This document shows positions 7,496 to 15,445 of a stretch of DNA of 38,250 nt, in pieces. The translations under genes were made by a program, and so were the position numbers. The notes under the pieces are model-generated. The model saw only the letters and a program-made list of their open reading frames with translations. It was not told where the DNA came from and did no database searches. Numbering within the stretch: the first letter of the stretch is position 1; each line of letters opens with the position of its first letter. Origin of the DNA: Rhodobacter sp. CACIA14H1 (GTDB lineage: Bacteria; Pseudomonadota; Alphaproteobacteria; Rhodobacterales; Rhodobacteraceae); assembly GCA_000500915.1 (NCBI GenBank), contig AYNO01000014.1:1-38250 (forward strand). Direction: 5' to 3'.

Positions 7496-7796
7496 TCGAG
7501 ATCCCTTGTTTTGTTGGATGTGACACAGGCCCTCGGGGGCCTCTTTTGCCGTGGTTCGCAATTTGGTTCGCAGTTTTTCGCGAACCGAGCGCCGGGACAG
7601 GGGTCTGAGTGCTACCTTCCGGCCTGATCGATCGGGCGACCGACGAGAGAGAAAAGATATCAAGGCGGCGCGGGCGGGGAAGCCCGGCGCGTCCGTAAAG
7701 ACCTGCCGTCGCGCGGCGGCGGCCGTGTCCCCTCAAGCCATGCAGCGTCGCGGGCTTCCCTTGTCGATGCATAGCCAAGGACGTGGGCGGGTCCGG
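7496..7796. other. Non-coding stretch downstream of tRNA-His with short repeats
   Basis: About 300 bp with no credible gene. Contains the tRNA terminator and a direct repeat, GGTTCGCAATTT (7553-7564) then GGTTCGCAGTTT (7565-7576). The second unit also starts an inverted repeat GGTTCGC / GCGAACC (7565-7571, 7580-7586). Clustered short repeats just after a tRNA 3' end recall recombinase arm sites, but no second copy of the tRNA 3' end was found in the window. Confidence 0.4.
7527..7547 (+). terminator. Rho-independent terminator after tRNA-His
   Basis: AGGCCC (7527-7532) and GGGCCT (7537-7542) form a 6-bp GC-rich stem with a TCGG loop, followed by CTTTT. It lies about 30 bp after the tRNA. Confidence 0.75.
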
Positions 7797-8267
7797 TCAC
7801 TCCCGGTCCTGTTCCGTCCCGTCGGGTTCGTCGATCAGCCGTACGCCGTGTTGGCGGGTCACGTAGCGGCTGATCCACTGGACCGAGACGAGGAGTTTCT
7901 TTTCGAAATTGAATGGCAGGGCCAAATGCACGAGGGCCCGGAGATACCATGCGAGCGGTCCCGTCAGCCACCAACGCCCGAAGTCGAAGATCGCGACGTT
8001 GCGAGCCGGTCGCGATCACCGGTTTGCCGAAGGCGATGCTGCGCAGGTCGGCCAGACGGACTGTGCGGTCGGCGACGCCCGTCACCTCGGCCAGCAGGAC
8101 GCGGATGCTGCGGTGGTGGCCCAGCGTCTTGCGGATTGGTTCGGCGACGTCGGCGGGGGACAGGGTAGCGGTGGCGACCTGATAGAGCAGGGTTGGAAGA
8201 GGTTGTGGTTGCGCCGGTCGATGACCATGGGTTCCTTGGCGTCGGGACCGGCGCCGTCCCGGTCCAT
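7797..8267 (-). pseudogene. Remnant of type II NADH dehydrogenase (NDH-2)
   Basis: Three pieces of NDH-2, a single-subunit membrane-bound NADH:quinone oxidoreductase normally of about 430 residues. Piece 1, from about 8228, reads VIDRRNHNLFQP, the FAD-domain motif. A missing C in the run at 8190-8192 shifts the frame to piece 2, LLYQVATATLSPADVAEPIRKTL... ending VIATGSQ near 8005. There the middle (roughly 250 residues including the NADH-binding fold) is gone, and piece 3 in another frame is the C-terminus, FDFGRWWLTGPLAWYLRALVHL to RLIDEPDGTEQDRE-stop at 7797. The N-terminal GxGxxG is also lost. Clearly non-functional. Confidence 0.85.
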
Positions 8268-8298
8268 CGCGGGCCGAGCCTTCACTCACGCGGGGCCT

Positions 8299-8922
8299 TC
8301 ACTGCCCGAAGCGTGCGCGGAACCTTGCGATTTCGCGCGGTGCAGGGGGGTGGCCGGTGTAGATTTCCACGTAGTTCGGGATACGGGTCAGGCGCGTTTC
8401 CAGAGTTTCGTCCGACTGCATCGCGATGTATCCGATCTGGACGAGGTAGATGGTCCGCGCACGCACATCGGCGTCCAACGGGTCGTGGCCCCAGCGTTCC
8501 AGCATGTCCGCGAGCGCTGCAAGGCGGCGGGTGTCGGCCTCGGCGATGCGGGAAAGGATGGCAGGGTCCTTCAGGCCCCAGCCGCGCATGGCGAATTCCA
8601 GCTTTGCGTCGAAGGTTTCGGGACGAAGGAAACAGGCGATCACGTTCAGCATCGCCTCGGTCCGGGTTTCCGCGTAGTCGGTCGTGGCGGCCACCAGCGG
8701 CGTGGTGGTGCGTGCCTCCCACATCTGCGCGAGGGCGGAGAGCAGGGCCTCGCGGTCCTTGAAGAACCAGTAGAAGCTTGTGCGCGAAAGCTTCAGCCGC
8801 TCGGCCAGAGGCATGATCTTCACCGAATCCACGCCTTCGCTGACCAGCGCGCCATAGGCCGCTTCGAGCCAGCCCTCGCGGGACCCCCGCCAGCCGGTTT
8901 CGGTCTTTTCTGCCCGTCCCAT
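8299..8922 (-). CDS. TetR family transcriptional regulator
   Basis: 207 residues from ATG 8922 (a longer frame upstream reads across the intergenic region and lacks support). N-terminal HTH about 15-65 with PLAERLKLSRTSFYWFFKDREALLSAL. The C-terminal domain, about 80-200, is helical and variable. It is divergent from the TMADH-like flavoprotein gene with a 116-bp spacer, so it most likely controls it. An ATGTTC / GAACAT inverted repeat in that spacer is a candidate operator. Ligand unknown. Confidence 0.88.
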   Translation of the reverse strand: MGRAEKTETGWRGSREGWLEAAYGALVSEGVDSVKIMPLAERLKLSRTSFYWFFKDREALLSALAQMWEARTTTPLVAATTDYAETRTEAMLNVIACFLRPETFDAKLEFAMRGWGLKDPAILSRIAEADTRRLAALADMLERWGHDPLDADVRARTIYLVQIGYIAMQSDETLETRLTRIPNYVEIYTGHPPAPREIARFRARFGQ

Positions 8923-8963
8923 GGGGACCGAAGCTAGGAGGAAAGCGGGCCGCCTGCAAGGGA

Positions 8964-9002
8964 ATGTTCGCAGGTGGCGATATACTTGACATGGGTGAAC
9001 AT
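8964..9002. promoter_or_regulatory. Candidate operator between tetR and the flavoprotein gene
   Basis: ATGTTC (8964-8969) and GAACAT (8997-9002) are inverted copies 27 bp apart in the divergent spacer. A TTGACA hexamer lies at 8987-8992. The arms are short, so this is only a suggestion. Confidence 0.35.
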
Positions 9003-9038
9003 ACCGTTCCACTGTCGCCCGAACGACAGGAGGCCCCG

Positions 9039-11075
9039 ATGTCCAACGACCCTCTGCTACAGCCCTATAAGCTGAAGCACCTCACGCTGCGCAACCGCAT
9101 CATGATCACCAGCCACGAGCCGGCCTATCCCGAGGACGGGATGCCCAAGGGGCGGTATCGGGCCTATCATGTCGAACGGGCGAAGGCCGGCGTGGCGCTT
9201 ACGATGACGGCGGGGTCGGCGGCGGTTTCCCGCGACAGCCCGCCGGTTTTCAACAACATCCTTGCCTGGAAGGACGAGGTTGTCGGCTGGATGAAGCAGA
9301 TGGTGGACGAGTGCCACGATCACGGCGCGGCGGTGATGATCCAGCTCACGCATCTGGGCCGCCGCACGCGGTGGGACAAGGGCGACTGGCTGCCGATCCT
9401 CGCCCCCAGCCATGAACGGGAAGCCGCGCACCGGGCCTTTCCAAAGCGGATCGAGGATTGGGATATCGCCCGCATCATCGGGGATTTCGCCGATGCGGCA
9501 GAGCGGATGAAGGCGGCAGGAGTCGACGGGATCGAGCTGGAAGCCTATGGCCATCTGATCGAACAGTTCTGGTCACCGCTGACGAACGATCTGGACAATG
9601 CGTATGGCGGCAGTCTCGACAACAGGCTGCGCTTCACCTTTGACGTCCTGCGCGCCATCCGCGACCGGTGCGGGCCAGAGTTCATCGTCGGATTGCGCTA
9701 TACGGCCGATCCCGCACAGGTGGGCGGGATGACCAAGGAGGAGGGGCTGGAGGTCAGCCGCAAACTGCGCGACAGCGGCATGGTGGATTTCCTGAACGTG
9801 ATCCGCGGGCATATCGACACGGACCCCGCCCTGACCGACCTGATACCGATACAGGGGATGAAAAGTGCGCCCCATCTCGATTTCGCGGGCGAGGTCCGGG
9901 CCGCGACGAATTTTCCGACCTTCCATGCCGCCCGGATCCCAGATGTCGCCACGGCGCGTCATGCCATCGCGTCCGGCAAGCTTGACATGGTGGGGATGAC
10001 GCGGGCGCACATGGCCGACCCGCATATCGTGCGCAAGATCATCGAGAAGCGCGAGGACGACATCCGGCCCTGTGTGGGGGCGAATTACTGCCTTGACCGT
10101 ATCTACCAGGGCGGGCTGGCCTTCTGCCTGCACAACCCCGCCACGGGGCGCGAGGAGACGATGCCGCATGTGATCCCTGCGGCATCCGAAAGGAAGCGCA
10201 TCACCATCGTCGGTGCAGGCCCTGCGGGGGTAGAGGCGGCGCGGGTCGCGGCCGAGCGCGGGCACGAGGTCACGGTCTTCGAAGCCGCCGATCAGGCGGG
10301 CGGCCAGATCCGGCTGACCGCGCAGGACGAACGGCGGCGCGAGATGATTTCCGTCATCGCGTGGCGGATGGCGCAATGCGAGAAGAAGGGGGTAACCTTC
10401 CACTTCAACACCTTTGCCGATGCCGAGACGGTTCTGGCGACGCAGCCGGACGAGATCATCATCGCGACCGGCGGCCTGCCGCATGTCGAAGTGCTGGCTG
10501 CCGGAAACGACCTTGTCCATTCGGCATGGGACATCCTGTCGGGCGATGTGAAGCCGGGATCGAACGTGCTGGTCTTCGACGATGCGGGGGACCATGCGGC
10601 GTTGCAGGCGGCTGACCTGATATCCGCAACGGGCGCGGCGGTCGAGATCGTGACGCCGGATCGCAGCTTCTCGCCCGAGGTGATGGCGATGAATCTGGTG
10701 CCCTACATGCGCAACCTGCAGAAGCGGAACACGACCTTCACCGTCACGTGGCGGCTGATGTCGGTGGCGCGGGAGGGGAACCAGTTGCGGGCCACGCTCG
10801 GCAGCGATTACGGGGATTTCACGCGCGAACGGCTGGTCGATCAGGTGATCGTCAACCATGGCACGCGGCCCCTGGACGCGCTTTACTTCGAGCTGAAGCC
10901 GAAATCGCGCAACCTTGGCGAGGTCGATTACGAGGCCTTGTCCACCGGTGGTTTGCAACAGGTCGTCCGCAACCCCGAGAGCCGTTTCCGCGTCTTCCGC
11001 ATCGGTGATGCGGTGGCGGCACGCAATACCCATGCGGCCATCTATGACGCGCTGCGGCTGGTAAAGGAGCTGTGA
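9039..11075 (+). CDS. TMADH/dimethylglycine-type NADH:flavin oxidoreductase (N-demethylase-like)
   Basis: 678 residues with an N-terminal old-yellow-enzyme FMN barrel (about 1-365), an iron-sulfur segment, and a C-terminal NAD/FAD module (GAGPAG at 392-397). This is the layout of trimethylamine dehydrogenase and of amine or betaine N-demethylases such as DgcA and stachydrine demethylase. Cluster positions read C345-VGA-NY-C351-x11-C363. The middle ligand, C348 in trimethylamine dehydrogenase, is alanine here. Start ATG 9039 has AGGAGG 7 bp upstream. It is controlled, by inference, by the divergent TetR. No electron-transfer flavoprotein gene is nearby. Substrate is probably an N-methylated compound. 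Confidence 0.85.
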   Translation: MSNDPLLQPYKLKHLTLRNRIMITSHEPAYPEDGMPKGRYRAYHVERAKAGVALTMTAGSAAVSRDSPPVFNNILAWKDEVVGWMKQMVDECHDHGAAVMIQLTHLGRRTRWDKGDWLPILAPSHEREAAHRAFPKRIEDWDIARIIGDFADAAERMKAAGVDGIELEAYGHLIEQFWSPLTNDLDNAYGGSLDNRLRFTFDVLRAIRDRCGPEFIVGLRYTADPAQVGGMTKEEGLEVSRKLRDSGMVDFLNVIRGHIDTDPALTDLIPIQGMKSAPHLDFAGEVRAATNFPTFHAARIPDVATARHAIASGKLDMVGMTRAHMADPHIVRKIIEKREDDIRPCVGANYCLDRIYQGGLAFCLHNPATGREETMPHVIPAASERKRITIVGAGPAGVEAARVAAERGHEVTVFEAADQAGGQIRLTAQDERRREMISVIAWRMAQCEKKGVTFHFNTFADAETVLATQPDEIIIATGGLPHVEVLAAGNDLVHSAWDILSGDVKPGSNVLVFDDAGDHAALQAADLISATGAAVEIVTPDRSFSPEVMAMNLVPYMRNLQKRNTTFTVTWRLMSVAREGNQLRATLGSDYGDFTRERLVDQVIVNHGTRPLDALYFELKPKSRNLGEVDYEALSTGGLQQVVRNPESRFRVFRIGDAVAARNTHAAIYDALRLVKEL

Positions 11076-11083
11076 AGCAGCGG

Positions 11084-11103
11084 CCCGCCCGTTGCGGGGC
11101 GGG
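11084..11103 (+). terminator. GC-rich hairpin after the flavoprotein gene
   Basis: CCCGCCC (11084-11090) and GGGCGGG (11097-11103) form a 7-bp stem, 8 bp after the stop codon. No T-run follows. Confidence 0.5.
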
Positions 11104-11218
11104 TCGGCAATGATACGGCAGACCGCCGGGCCTGTGCGCCTGTGCGGCAGCAGGCGCGTTTGCGCCGATGCTTCCGGCAGCCGCGCGGTGCGGCGCGGGT
11201 CACGAAAACGCGAGTGCT

Positions 11219-11245
11219 GTAACGTCCCCTGACCTTCCTGCGAAC
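11219..11245 (+). promoter_or_regulatory. SigF-type ECF promoter of the bufferin operon
   Basis: GTAACG (11219-11224), 16 bp, then CGAAC (11241-11245). This matches, with one change, the Caulobacter SigF promoter pattern GTAACC-N16-CGAA as I recall it. It lies 50 bp before the bufA start. The operon encodes a SigF-like sigma factor and NrsF-like anti-sigma factor, so positive autoregulation is expected. Confidence 0.75.
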
Positions 11246-11294
11246 TGAACCGTGAAGGGCGGCTGGCCCTTCCGGTTTTGACAGGGAGATTGAC

Positions 11295-11603
11295 ATGACT
11301 ACGATGACGTCCCGTTTCGTTCTCGGTGCATCCTTGGCCTGTGCGCTTGGCGCCATGGCCGTGACGCCGGTGATGGCCGAAGAGATGGAGAAGTGCTTCG
11401 GTGTGGCGCTGGCGGGGCAGAACGACTGTGCTGCCGGCCCCGGTACGACCTGTGCCGGTACGTCCAAGGTCGATTACCAGGGCAATGCATGGAAGCTGGT
11501 TCCGGCGGGCACCTGCCTGACCATGGAGCTTCCGGCTGCCGAGGATGGCATGGCGCGGAGCGGGTCGCTCGAGGCGCTGGAGCGGGATGTTCCCAAGGCC
11601 TGA
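11295..11603 (+). CDS. bufA: Bufferin precursor peptide BufA (DUF2282)
   Basis: 102 residues. Type I signal peptide with the predicted cut after VMA (residue 28). The mature peptide has four cysteines at 34, 45, 53 and 74 in [38 protein letters not shown], the DUF2282 signature. In Caulobacter such precursors are exported ribosomal peptides; some of their cysteines are converted to 5-thiooxazoles by BufB/BufC, and the product binds copper in the periplasm. It is the first gene of an eight-gene operon, with AGGGAG at 11283-11288 and a SigF-type promoter upstream. A strong stem-loop follows the stop and probably raises its dose over the enzymes. Metal specificity is inferred, not shown. Confidence 0.92.
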   Translation: MTTMTSRFVLGASLACALGAMAVTPVMAEEMEKCFGVALAGQNDCAAGPGTTCAGTSKVDYQGNAWKLVPAGTCLTMELPAAEDGMARSGSLEALERDVPKA

Positions 11604-11609
11604 TCCAAG

Positions 11610-11634
11610 GGGTGCGCGGGTCTTCCGCGCACCC
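11610..11634 (+). terminator. Perfect 10-bp stem-loop between bufA and bufB
   Basis: GGGTGCGCGG (11610-11619) and CCGCGCACCC (11625-11634) pair perfectly around a 5-nt loop, followed by a T-rich GTTTCCATCTTTT. It lies between the precursor and the enzyme genes. It could partly terminate transcription or protect the bufA 3' end, giving many precursors per enzyme. Confidence 0.7.
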
Positions 11635-11657
11635 GTTTCCATCTTTTCGGACGCGCC

Positions 11658-12515
11658 ATGACCATAGCCCCGCTTCCCCCTCTGCCCGGTGTCGGCTTCA
11701 AGCCGGAACATTTTGCCGCGATCCGTGCCGATGCCGCCGGTATCGGGTTCTTCGAGGTCCACGCCGAAAACTATATGGGCGCGGGCGGCCTGCCCCATGC
11801 GCAGCTTGCCGCGATACGGGCGGATCACGCGCTGTCGATCCACGGGGTGGGACTGTCCATCGGCGGGGCGCGGGGGTTGGACCGTGACCATCTGGCGCGG
11901 CTGAGGCTGCTGTGCGACCGCTATGAACCGGAAAGCTTTTCCGAACATCTGGCCTGGTCCAGCCACGGGGCGGAGTATCTGAACGACCTGCTGCCGCTGC
12001 CCTACACCCCCGAGACGCTGCAACTGGTCTGCGACCATGTCGATCAGGTCCAGACGGCGCTGCGACGCCCGATGCTGCTGGAGAACCCCGCGACCTATCT
12101 GCGTTTCGCGCAATCCACGATACCGGAGACCGAATTCCTGACCGAAGTGGCGCGACGGACCGGCTGCGGGCTCCTTCTCGACGTGAACAACGTGTTCGTC
12201 TCCTGCACCAATGACGGCACGGACCCCCGCCTGTGGCTGGAAAGGCTGCCGCTGCATCTGGTCGGGGAAATCCATCTCGGCGGGCATGACGTGGAGGCGC
12301 TGCCCTCTGGTCCGCTGCTGATCGACAGCCACGGTGCGGCTGTGGCCGATCCTGTCTGGGCGCTCTTCGCCGCGGTTGTTGCGCGGGCAGGGCCGCTGCC
12401 GACACTGGTCGAATGGGACAATGACCTTCCCGAATGGTCCGTGCTGGCCGCCGAGGCCGCGCGGGCGGGGGAGATCCTTGCGGCGGGGAGGGCCGGCCTT
12501 GCCCGCGCATCCTGA
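11658..12515 (+). CDS. bufB: BufB, multinuclear iron-dependent oxidase (MNIO, DUF692)
   Basis: 285 residues with a TIM-barrel fold. It modifies precursor cysteines using a multi-iron site. The conserved ligand and active-site segments are visible in order: EVHAENYMG (H35, E37), [11 protein letters not shown] (H62), [34 protein letters not shown] and [10 protein letters not shown]. It belongs to the same enzyme family as MbnB (methanobactin) and TglH. It needs a partner protein to present the precursor, here BufC, whose start overlaps its end. Product and target cysteines are inferred from studied bufferin systems. Confidence 0.94.
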   Translation: MTIAPLPPLPGVGFKPEHFAAIRADAAGIGFFEVHAENYMGAGGLPHAQLAAIRADHALSIHGVGLSIGGARGLDRDHLARLRLLCDRYEPESFSEHLAWSSHGAEYLNDLLPLPYTPETLQLVCDHVDQVQTALRRPMLLENPATYLRFAQSTIPETEFLTEVARRTGCGLLLDVNNVFVSCTNDGTDPRLWLERLPLHLVGEIHLGGHDVEALPSGPLLIDSHGAAVADPVWALFAAVVARAGPLPTLVEWDNDLPEWSVLAAEAARAGEILAAGRAGLARAS

Positions 12516-13248
12516 CTTCGTCGCCAGCTTCGGAACGGCCTTGCGGGGAGGCGACCTTCCGGCCGGACTTGTAGCCCGTCACCCGGACGAGGTCGGCCGC
12601 CGTTTCGCCGTCTATCGCAACAACGTGGCGGTCAGCCTGTCCGCAGCACTGGCGTCACGGTTTCCCGTGATCCGGCAACTGGTCGGCGAGGCGTTCTTTG
12701 CTGCTCTGGCCCGTCTCCATGCGGAACAGGACCGCCCGAAATCGCCGGTTCTGGCAGAATGGGGCGCGGGGTTTGCGGCCTTTCTCGAAGGCTTTCCGCC
12801 GCTGGAGGCCTATCCCTATCTGGGGGATGTCGCACGCATCGAATATGCACGCGGGCGGGCCTTCCATGCGGCCGATGTCCGCCCTGTCGATCCCCGTGCG
12901 CTGCGGTCCGCCGATCCCGAAAGGACGCGTCTGGTCCTGCATCCTTCGGTCACACTGCTGGAACTCGCACATCCCGCCGTATCGATCTGGGCACGCCACC
13001 AGCCGGGCGGGGCGGGCCTCCGGATTCCGGCGGGGCCTGAAACCGCGCTGATCCTGCGGGATGCCGCCTTTGCCGTGCCTGTCCGGCCGGTCAGTCGCGC
13101 CGAGACTGTCTTTCTGCGGGCCGTGCTGAAGGGCGAGCGGCTGTCGCAGGCGGTGGCTGCGGCGCAGATGGTCGAGGAAGGCTACGACCCGCAACCGGTG
13201 CTCGTGTCGCTGATGCAGGCGGGCGCGATCGTCGATGCCACGGAGTGA
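12499..13248 (+). CDS. bufC: BufC, MNIO partner protein (DUF2063)
   Basis: 249 residues. The N-terminal DUF2063 domain (about 5-100) carries the family's [38 protein letters not shown] segment. The C-terminal domain resembles the recognition domain that binds precursor peptides. No ATG is available in frame near the start. The TTG at 12499 has GGGGAGGG at 12485-12492 and gives a start just before the conserved domain, overlapping bufB by 17 bp. Such overlap suggests coupled translation of the two subunits, which are expected to act as a complex in the cytoplasm. Confidence 0.9.
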   Translation: MPAHPDFVASFGTALRGGDLPAGLVARHPDEVGRRFAVYRNNVAVSLSAALASRFPVIRQLVGEAFFAALARLHAEQDRPKSPVLAEWGAGFAAFLEGFPPLEAYPYLGDVARIEYARGRAFHAADVRPVDPRALRSADPERTRLVLHPSVTLLELAHPAVSIWARHQPGGAGLRIPAGPETALILRDAAFAVPVRPVSRAETVFLRAVLKGERLSQAVAAAQMVEEGYDPQPVLVSLMQAGAIVDATE

Positions 13249-13254
13249 GGGACC

Positions 13255-13686
13255 ATGATTGCACGATTGAACCTGATGCTTGGCGCCATCCCTGACGCGC
13301 CGGTCGCGCTTTTCCTCCGGCTATTCCCGGCGCTTGTCTTCTGGCAGTCGGGGCGGACGAAGGTGGAGGGTTTCTCGATCAAGGACTCCACATGGTTCCT
13401 GTTCGAGCACGAATATGCCCTGCCGCTGGTCCCCTACGAGGCGGCGGCTGTGATGGCGACCGTGGCAGAGCATGTCCTGCCGGTGCTTCTGGTCCTTGGC
13501 CTGTTCACGCGGATCTCTGCGCTCGGCCTGCTGGGGATGACGGCGGTCATCCAGGCCTTCGTCTATCCCGATGCGTGGATGACCCATGGCCTCTGGGCTG
13601 CGGCTTTGCTGGCCGTGGTGTCGCGGGGGCCGGGGGACTGGTCTGTCGATCACCTTGCCGGGCTGGATCGCGGGGGGCGGGGCTAG
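13255..13686 (+). CDS. bufD: BufD, DoxX family membrane protein
   Basis: 143 residues with about four membrane helices and the DoxX-type features [21 protein letters not shown] and [24 protein letters not shown]. DoxX-like proteins accompany many bufferin and other MNIO operons as the fourth gene. Their task is not settled; a redox or export role has been proposed. It starts 6 bp after bufC, and its stop codon TAG directly abuts the ATG of the next gene, so it belongs to the same unit. Confidence 0.88.
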   Translation: MIARLNLMLGAIPDAPVALFLRLFPALVFWQSGRTKVEGFSIKDSTWFLFEHEYALPLVPYEAAAVMATVAEHVLPVLLVLGLFTRISALGLLGMTAVIQAFVYPDAWMTHGLWAAALLAVVSRGPGDWSVDHLAGLDRGGRG

Positions 13687-14397
13687 ATGGAGTTTGCCCT
13701 TGTCTATCTTGCGGGGCTTCTGACGCTGCTGAACCCCTGCGTCCTGCCCGTTCTGCCGATCGTGCTGGCCAGCAGTCTCCAGGCCGATCCGCGTGCACCG
13801 CTGGCCCTTGCGGCGGGGATGGCACTGTCCTTCGTCGCGGTGGGCGTGGCCGTGGCAGCAATCGGCCCCTCCTTGGGCATCTATCCCGAGGATGTGACGC
13901 GCTTCGCGGCGGTGGCGATGGCCGGTTTCGGGATGGTCCTCGTCCTGCCGGCCCTCGGACAGCGGTTCTCCATGGCAGCGGCCGGATTTGCTGCGGCCGC
14001 CGATGCCCGGATCCGGGCCGCGCCGCCCGGCGTCGGTGCCGGATTCGGCGGGGGTGCCCTGCTGGGTGCCGTCTGGAGTCCCTGCATCGGTCCGACCTTG
14101 GGCGCGGCCATCGCGCTTGCCAGTGCGGGACGGGACGTCGGTCACGCCGCGACGGTGATGGCGGCCTTCGCTGCGGGGGTGGCCACTCTGATCGTCGCGG
14201 CGGCCTATGTCCTGCGGGGGTGGCTGCGACGGAACATGGCACGGATGGTGGCCCTGTCGGACCGCGCCCGATCCATCATGGGCTGGGCCTTCATCGCCGT
14301 CGGCACGGCGCTGTTCCTTGGCCTGAACCATGTCATCGAAGGGCTGGCCCTGCGCTTCCTGCCTGTCTGGCTTGTCGATCTTTCCGTCAGCATCTGA
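13687..14397 (+). CDS. CcdA/DsbD-type thiol-disulfide transporter
   Basis: 236 residues with six hydrophobic segments. Two conserved cysteine motifs typical of CcdA proteins, NPCVLPVLP (C18) and WSPCIGPTLG (C133), form the membrane-embedded redox pair that passes electrons from cytoplasmic thioredoxin to periplasmic partners. It has no gap to bufD and is followed 11 bp later by an exported thioredoxin, its obvious acceptor. In this operon it probably keeps the bufferin cysteines or a copper-damaged protein reduced in the periplasm. That role is inferred from context. Confidence 0.88.
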   Translation: MEFALVYLAGLLTLLNPCVLPVLPIVLASSLQADPRAPLALAAGMALSFVAVGVAVAAIGPSLGIYPEDVTRFAAVAMAGFGMVLVLPALGQRFSMAAAGFAAAADARIRAAPPGVGAGFGGGALLGAVWSPCIGPTLGAAIALASAGRDVGHAATVMAAFAAGVATLIVAAAYVLRGWLRRNMARMVALSDRARSIMGWAFIAVGTALFLGLNHVIEGLALRFLPVWLVDLSVSI

Positions 14398-14408
14398 AGA
14401 GGTCACCG

Positions 14409-14816
14409 ATGAACCGCCGATCCCTGCTTGCCGCCTCTGCCGCCCTTCTGCTGGCGGGTCCGCTGCGTGCCGATGAGCGCTCCTTCTACACGCCCGGTCT
14501 GGCCGAGGCGGCAATGGAGTCCGGCGAGGTGGTGATCCTAGATTTCTGGGCCAGCTGGTGCAGCACATGCAGGGCACAGGAGCGGGTGATCGCCCGCCTC
14601 ATGGCTGAAAACGCGGACTATGGCCGCAAGATCCGCTTCATCGTCGTGGACTGGGACCAGCACGGCGACGGCGAATTGTCCCGGGCGCTGAAGATTCCGC
14701 GCCGGTCCACGCTTGTCGCGCTGAAGGGGCGGCAAGAGATCGGGCGGATCGTCGCCGGAACCGGTGCCGCCGAGATCAAGGCGCTTTTCGATGCGGCACT
14801 GGCGGCGGCGGGATGA
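14409..14816 (+). CDS. Exported thioredoxin-fold protein (WCSTC)
   Basis: 135 residues. Signal peptide (MNRRSLLAASAALLLAGPLRA), then a thioredoxin domain with DFWASWCSTCRAQE; active-site cysteines C51 and C54. IRFIVVDWD and a cis-proline segment (KIPRRSTLVALKG) follow, as in DsbD gamma-like domains. The order CcdA then thioredoxin rebuilds the two parts of DsbD as separate proteins. It probably receives electrons from the upstream CcdA and reduces a periplasmic substrate, plausibly the BufA peptide. Stop overlaps the sigma factor start (ATGA). Confidence 0.88.
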   Translation: MNRRSLLAASAALLLAGPLRADERSFYTPGLAEAAMESGEVVILDFWASWCSTCRAQERVIARLMAENADYGRKIRFIVVDWDQHGDGELSRALKIPRRSTLVALKGRQEIGRIVAGTGAAEIKALFDAALAAAG

Positions 14817-15445
14817 CTGCGGCATTTGCCCTTTCACCGAGGCGTGACTGTGCCGGGCGCGGCGGCTCGGTTAGGATGGCGCTGTCGGGGGTGGAGGCGC
14901 GGTTGCAGCAGGACGAGGTCTGGGAGGTGCTGCTGGCCCGCGCCAATGACGGGGACGGGGCCGCATTCGCCCGCTTCCTTCATGCCGTGACGCCGACGCT
15001 GCGCGGCGTGATCCGTCGGCGGGGCGGGGCCTTGCCTGCCGACCAGCACGAGGATGTCCTTCAGGAGGTGCTGCTGGCGATCCATCTGAAACGCCACACC
15101 TGGCGTCAGGATACGCCGGTCAGGCCGTGGCTCTATGCCTTGGCCCGCTACAAGGTCGTGGATGCCTTCCGACGGCGCGGGGCGTCGGTTAATCTGCCCA
15201 TCGAGGATTTTGCCGACATTCTGCCCGAAGAGAATGGTGGCGCCCCGATGTCCGGACGGGATGCCGAGGTGATGCTGGCCATGATCGACACGCGGTCTGC
15301 CATGCTGGTCAGGGCGGTGGCGCTGGACGGCAAGACCGCCGAGGAAGCGGGCGAAACGGTGGGGCTCACTGCCGGTGCCGCCCGGGTCGCGCTGCACAGG
15401 GCGATGCGGCGGCTATCGGGCCTGGCCGAGAGGATGATGAAATGA
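14813..15445 (+). CDS. sigF: ECF sigma factor, SigF-like
   Basis: 210 residues from ATG 14813, which overlaps the previous stop. An internal ATG at 14876 gives 189 residues starting MALSGVEARL and may be the true start, since the extra 21 residues look unlike sigma factors. Region 2 is seen in DQHEDVLQEVLLAIHLKRHTW and PWLYALARYKVVDAFRRR, region 4 in KTAEEAGETVGLTAGAARVALHRAMRRL. The following gene encodes the NrsF/DUF1109 anti-sigma factor that pairs with Caulobacter SigF. It is expected to drive the GTAACG-N16-CGAAC promoter before bufA and so its own operon. Confidence 0.88.
   Translation: MTAAFALSPRRDCAGRGGSVRMALSGVEARLQQDEVWEVLLARANDGDGAAFARFLHAVTPTLRGVIRRRGGALPADQHEDVLQEVLLAIHLKRHTWRQDTPVRPWLYALARYKVVDAFRRRGASVNLPIEDFADILPEENGGAPMSGRDAEVMLAMIDTRSAMLVRAVALDGKTAEEAGETVGLTAGAARVALHRAMRRLSGLAERMMK

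Noticed and set aside
7554-7569. LexA-like GTTC...GTTC downstream of tRNA-His
   Set aside because: The spacer is 8 bp, not 7, and no gene start lies downstream.
7425-7778. Minus-strand reading frame across tRNA-His encoding MVPPPRLERGTPRSTIWCSN
   Set aside because: It is the antisense of the tRNA, a well-known false protein in many genomes.
11295-11603. BufA as a lipoprotein through Cys16
   Set aside because: Residues before Cys16 do not form a lipobox, and a normal AxA-type cut site follows at residue 28.
9573-12332. Minus-strand 919-codon frame opposite the flavoprotein and bufferin genes
   Set aside because: Same shadow effect; it overlaps clearly recognised genes and has no family motif.
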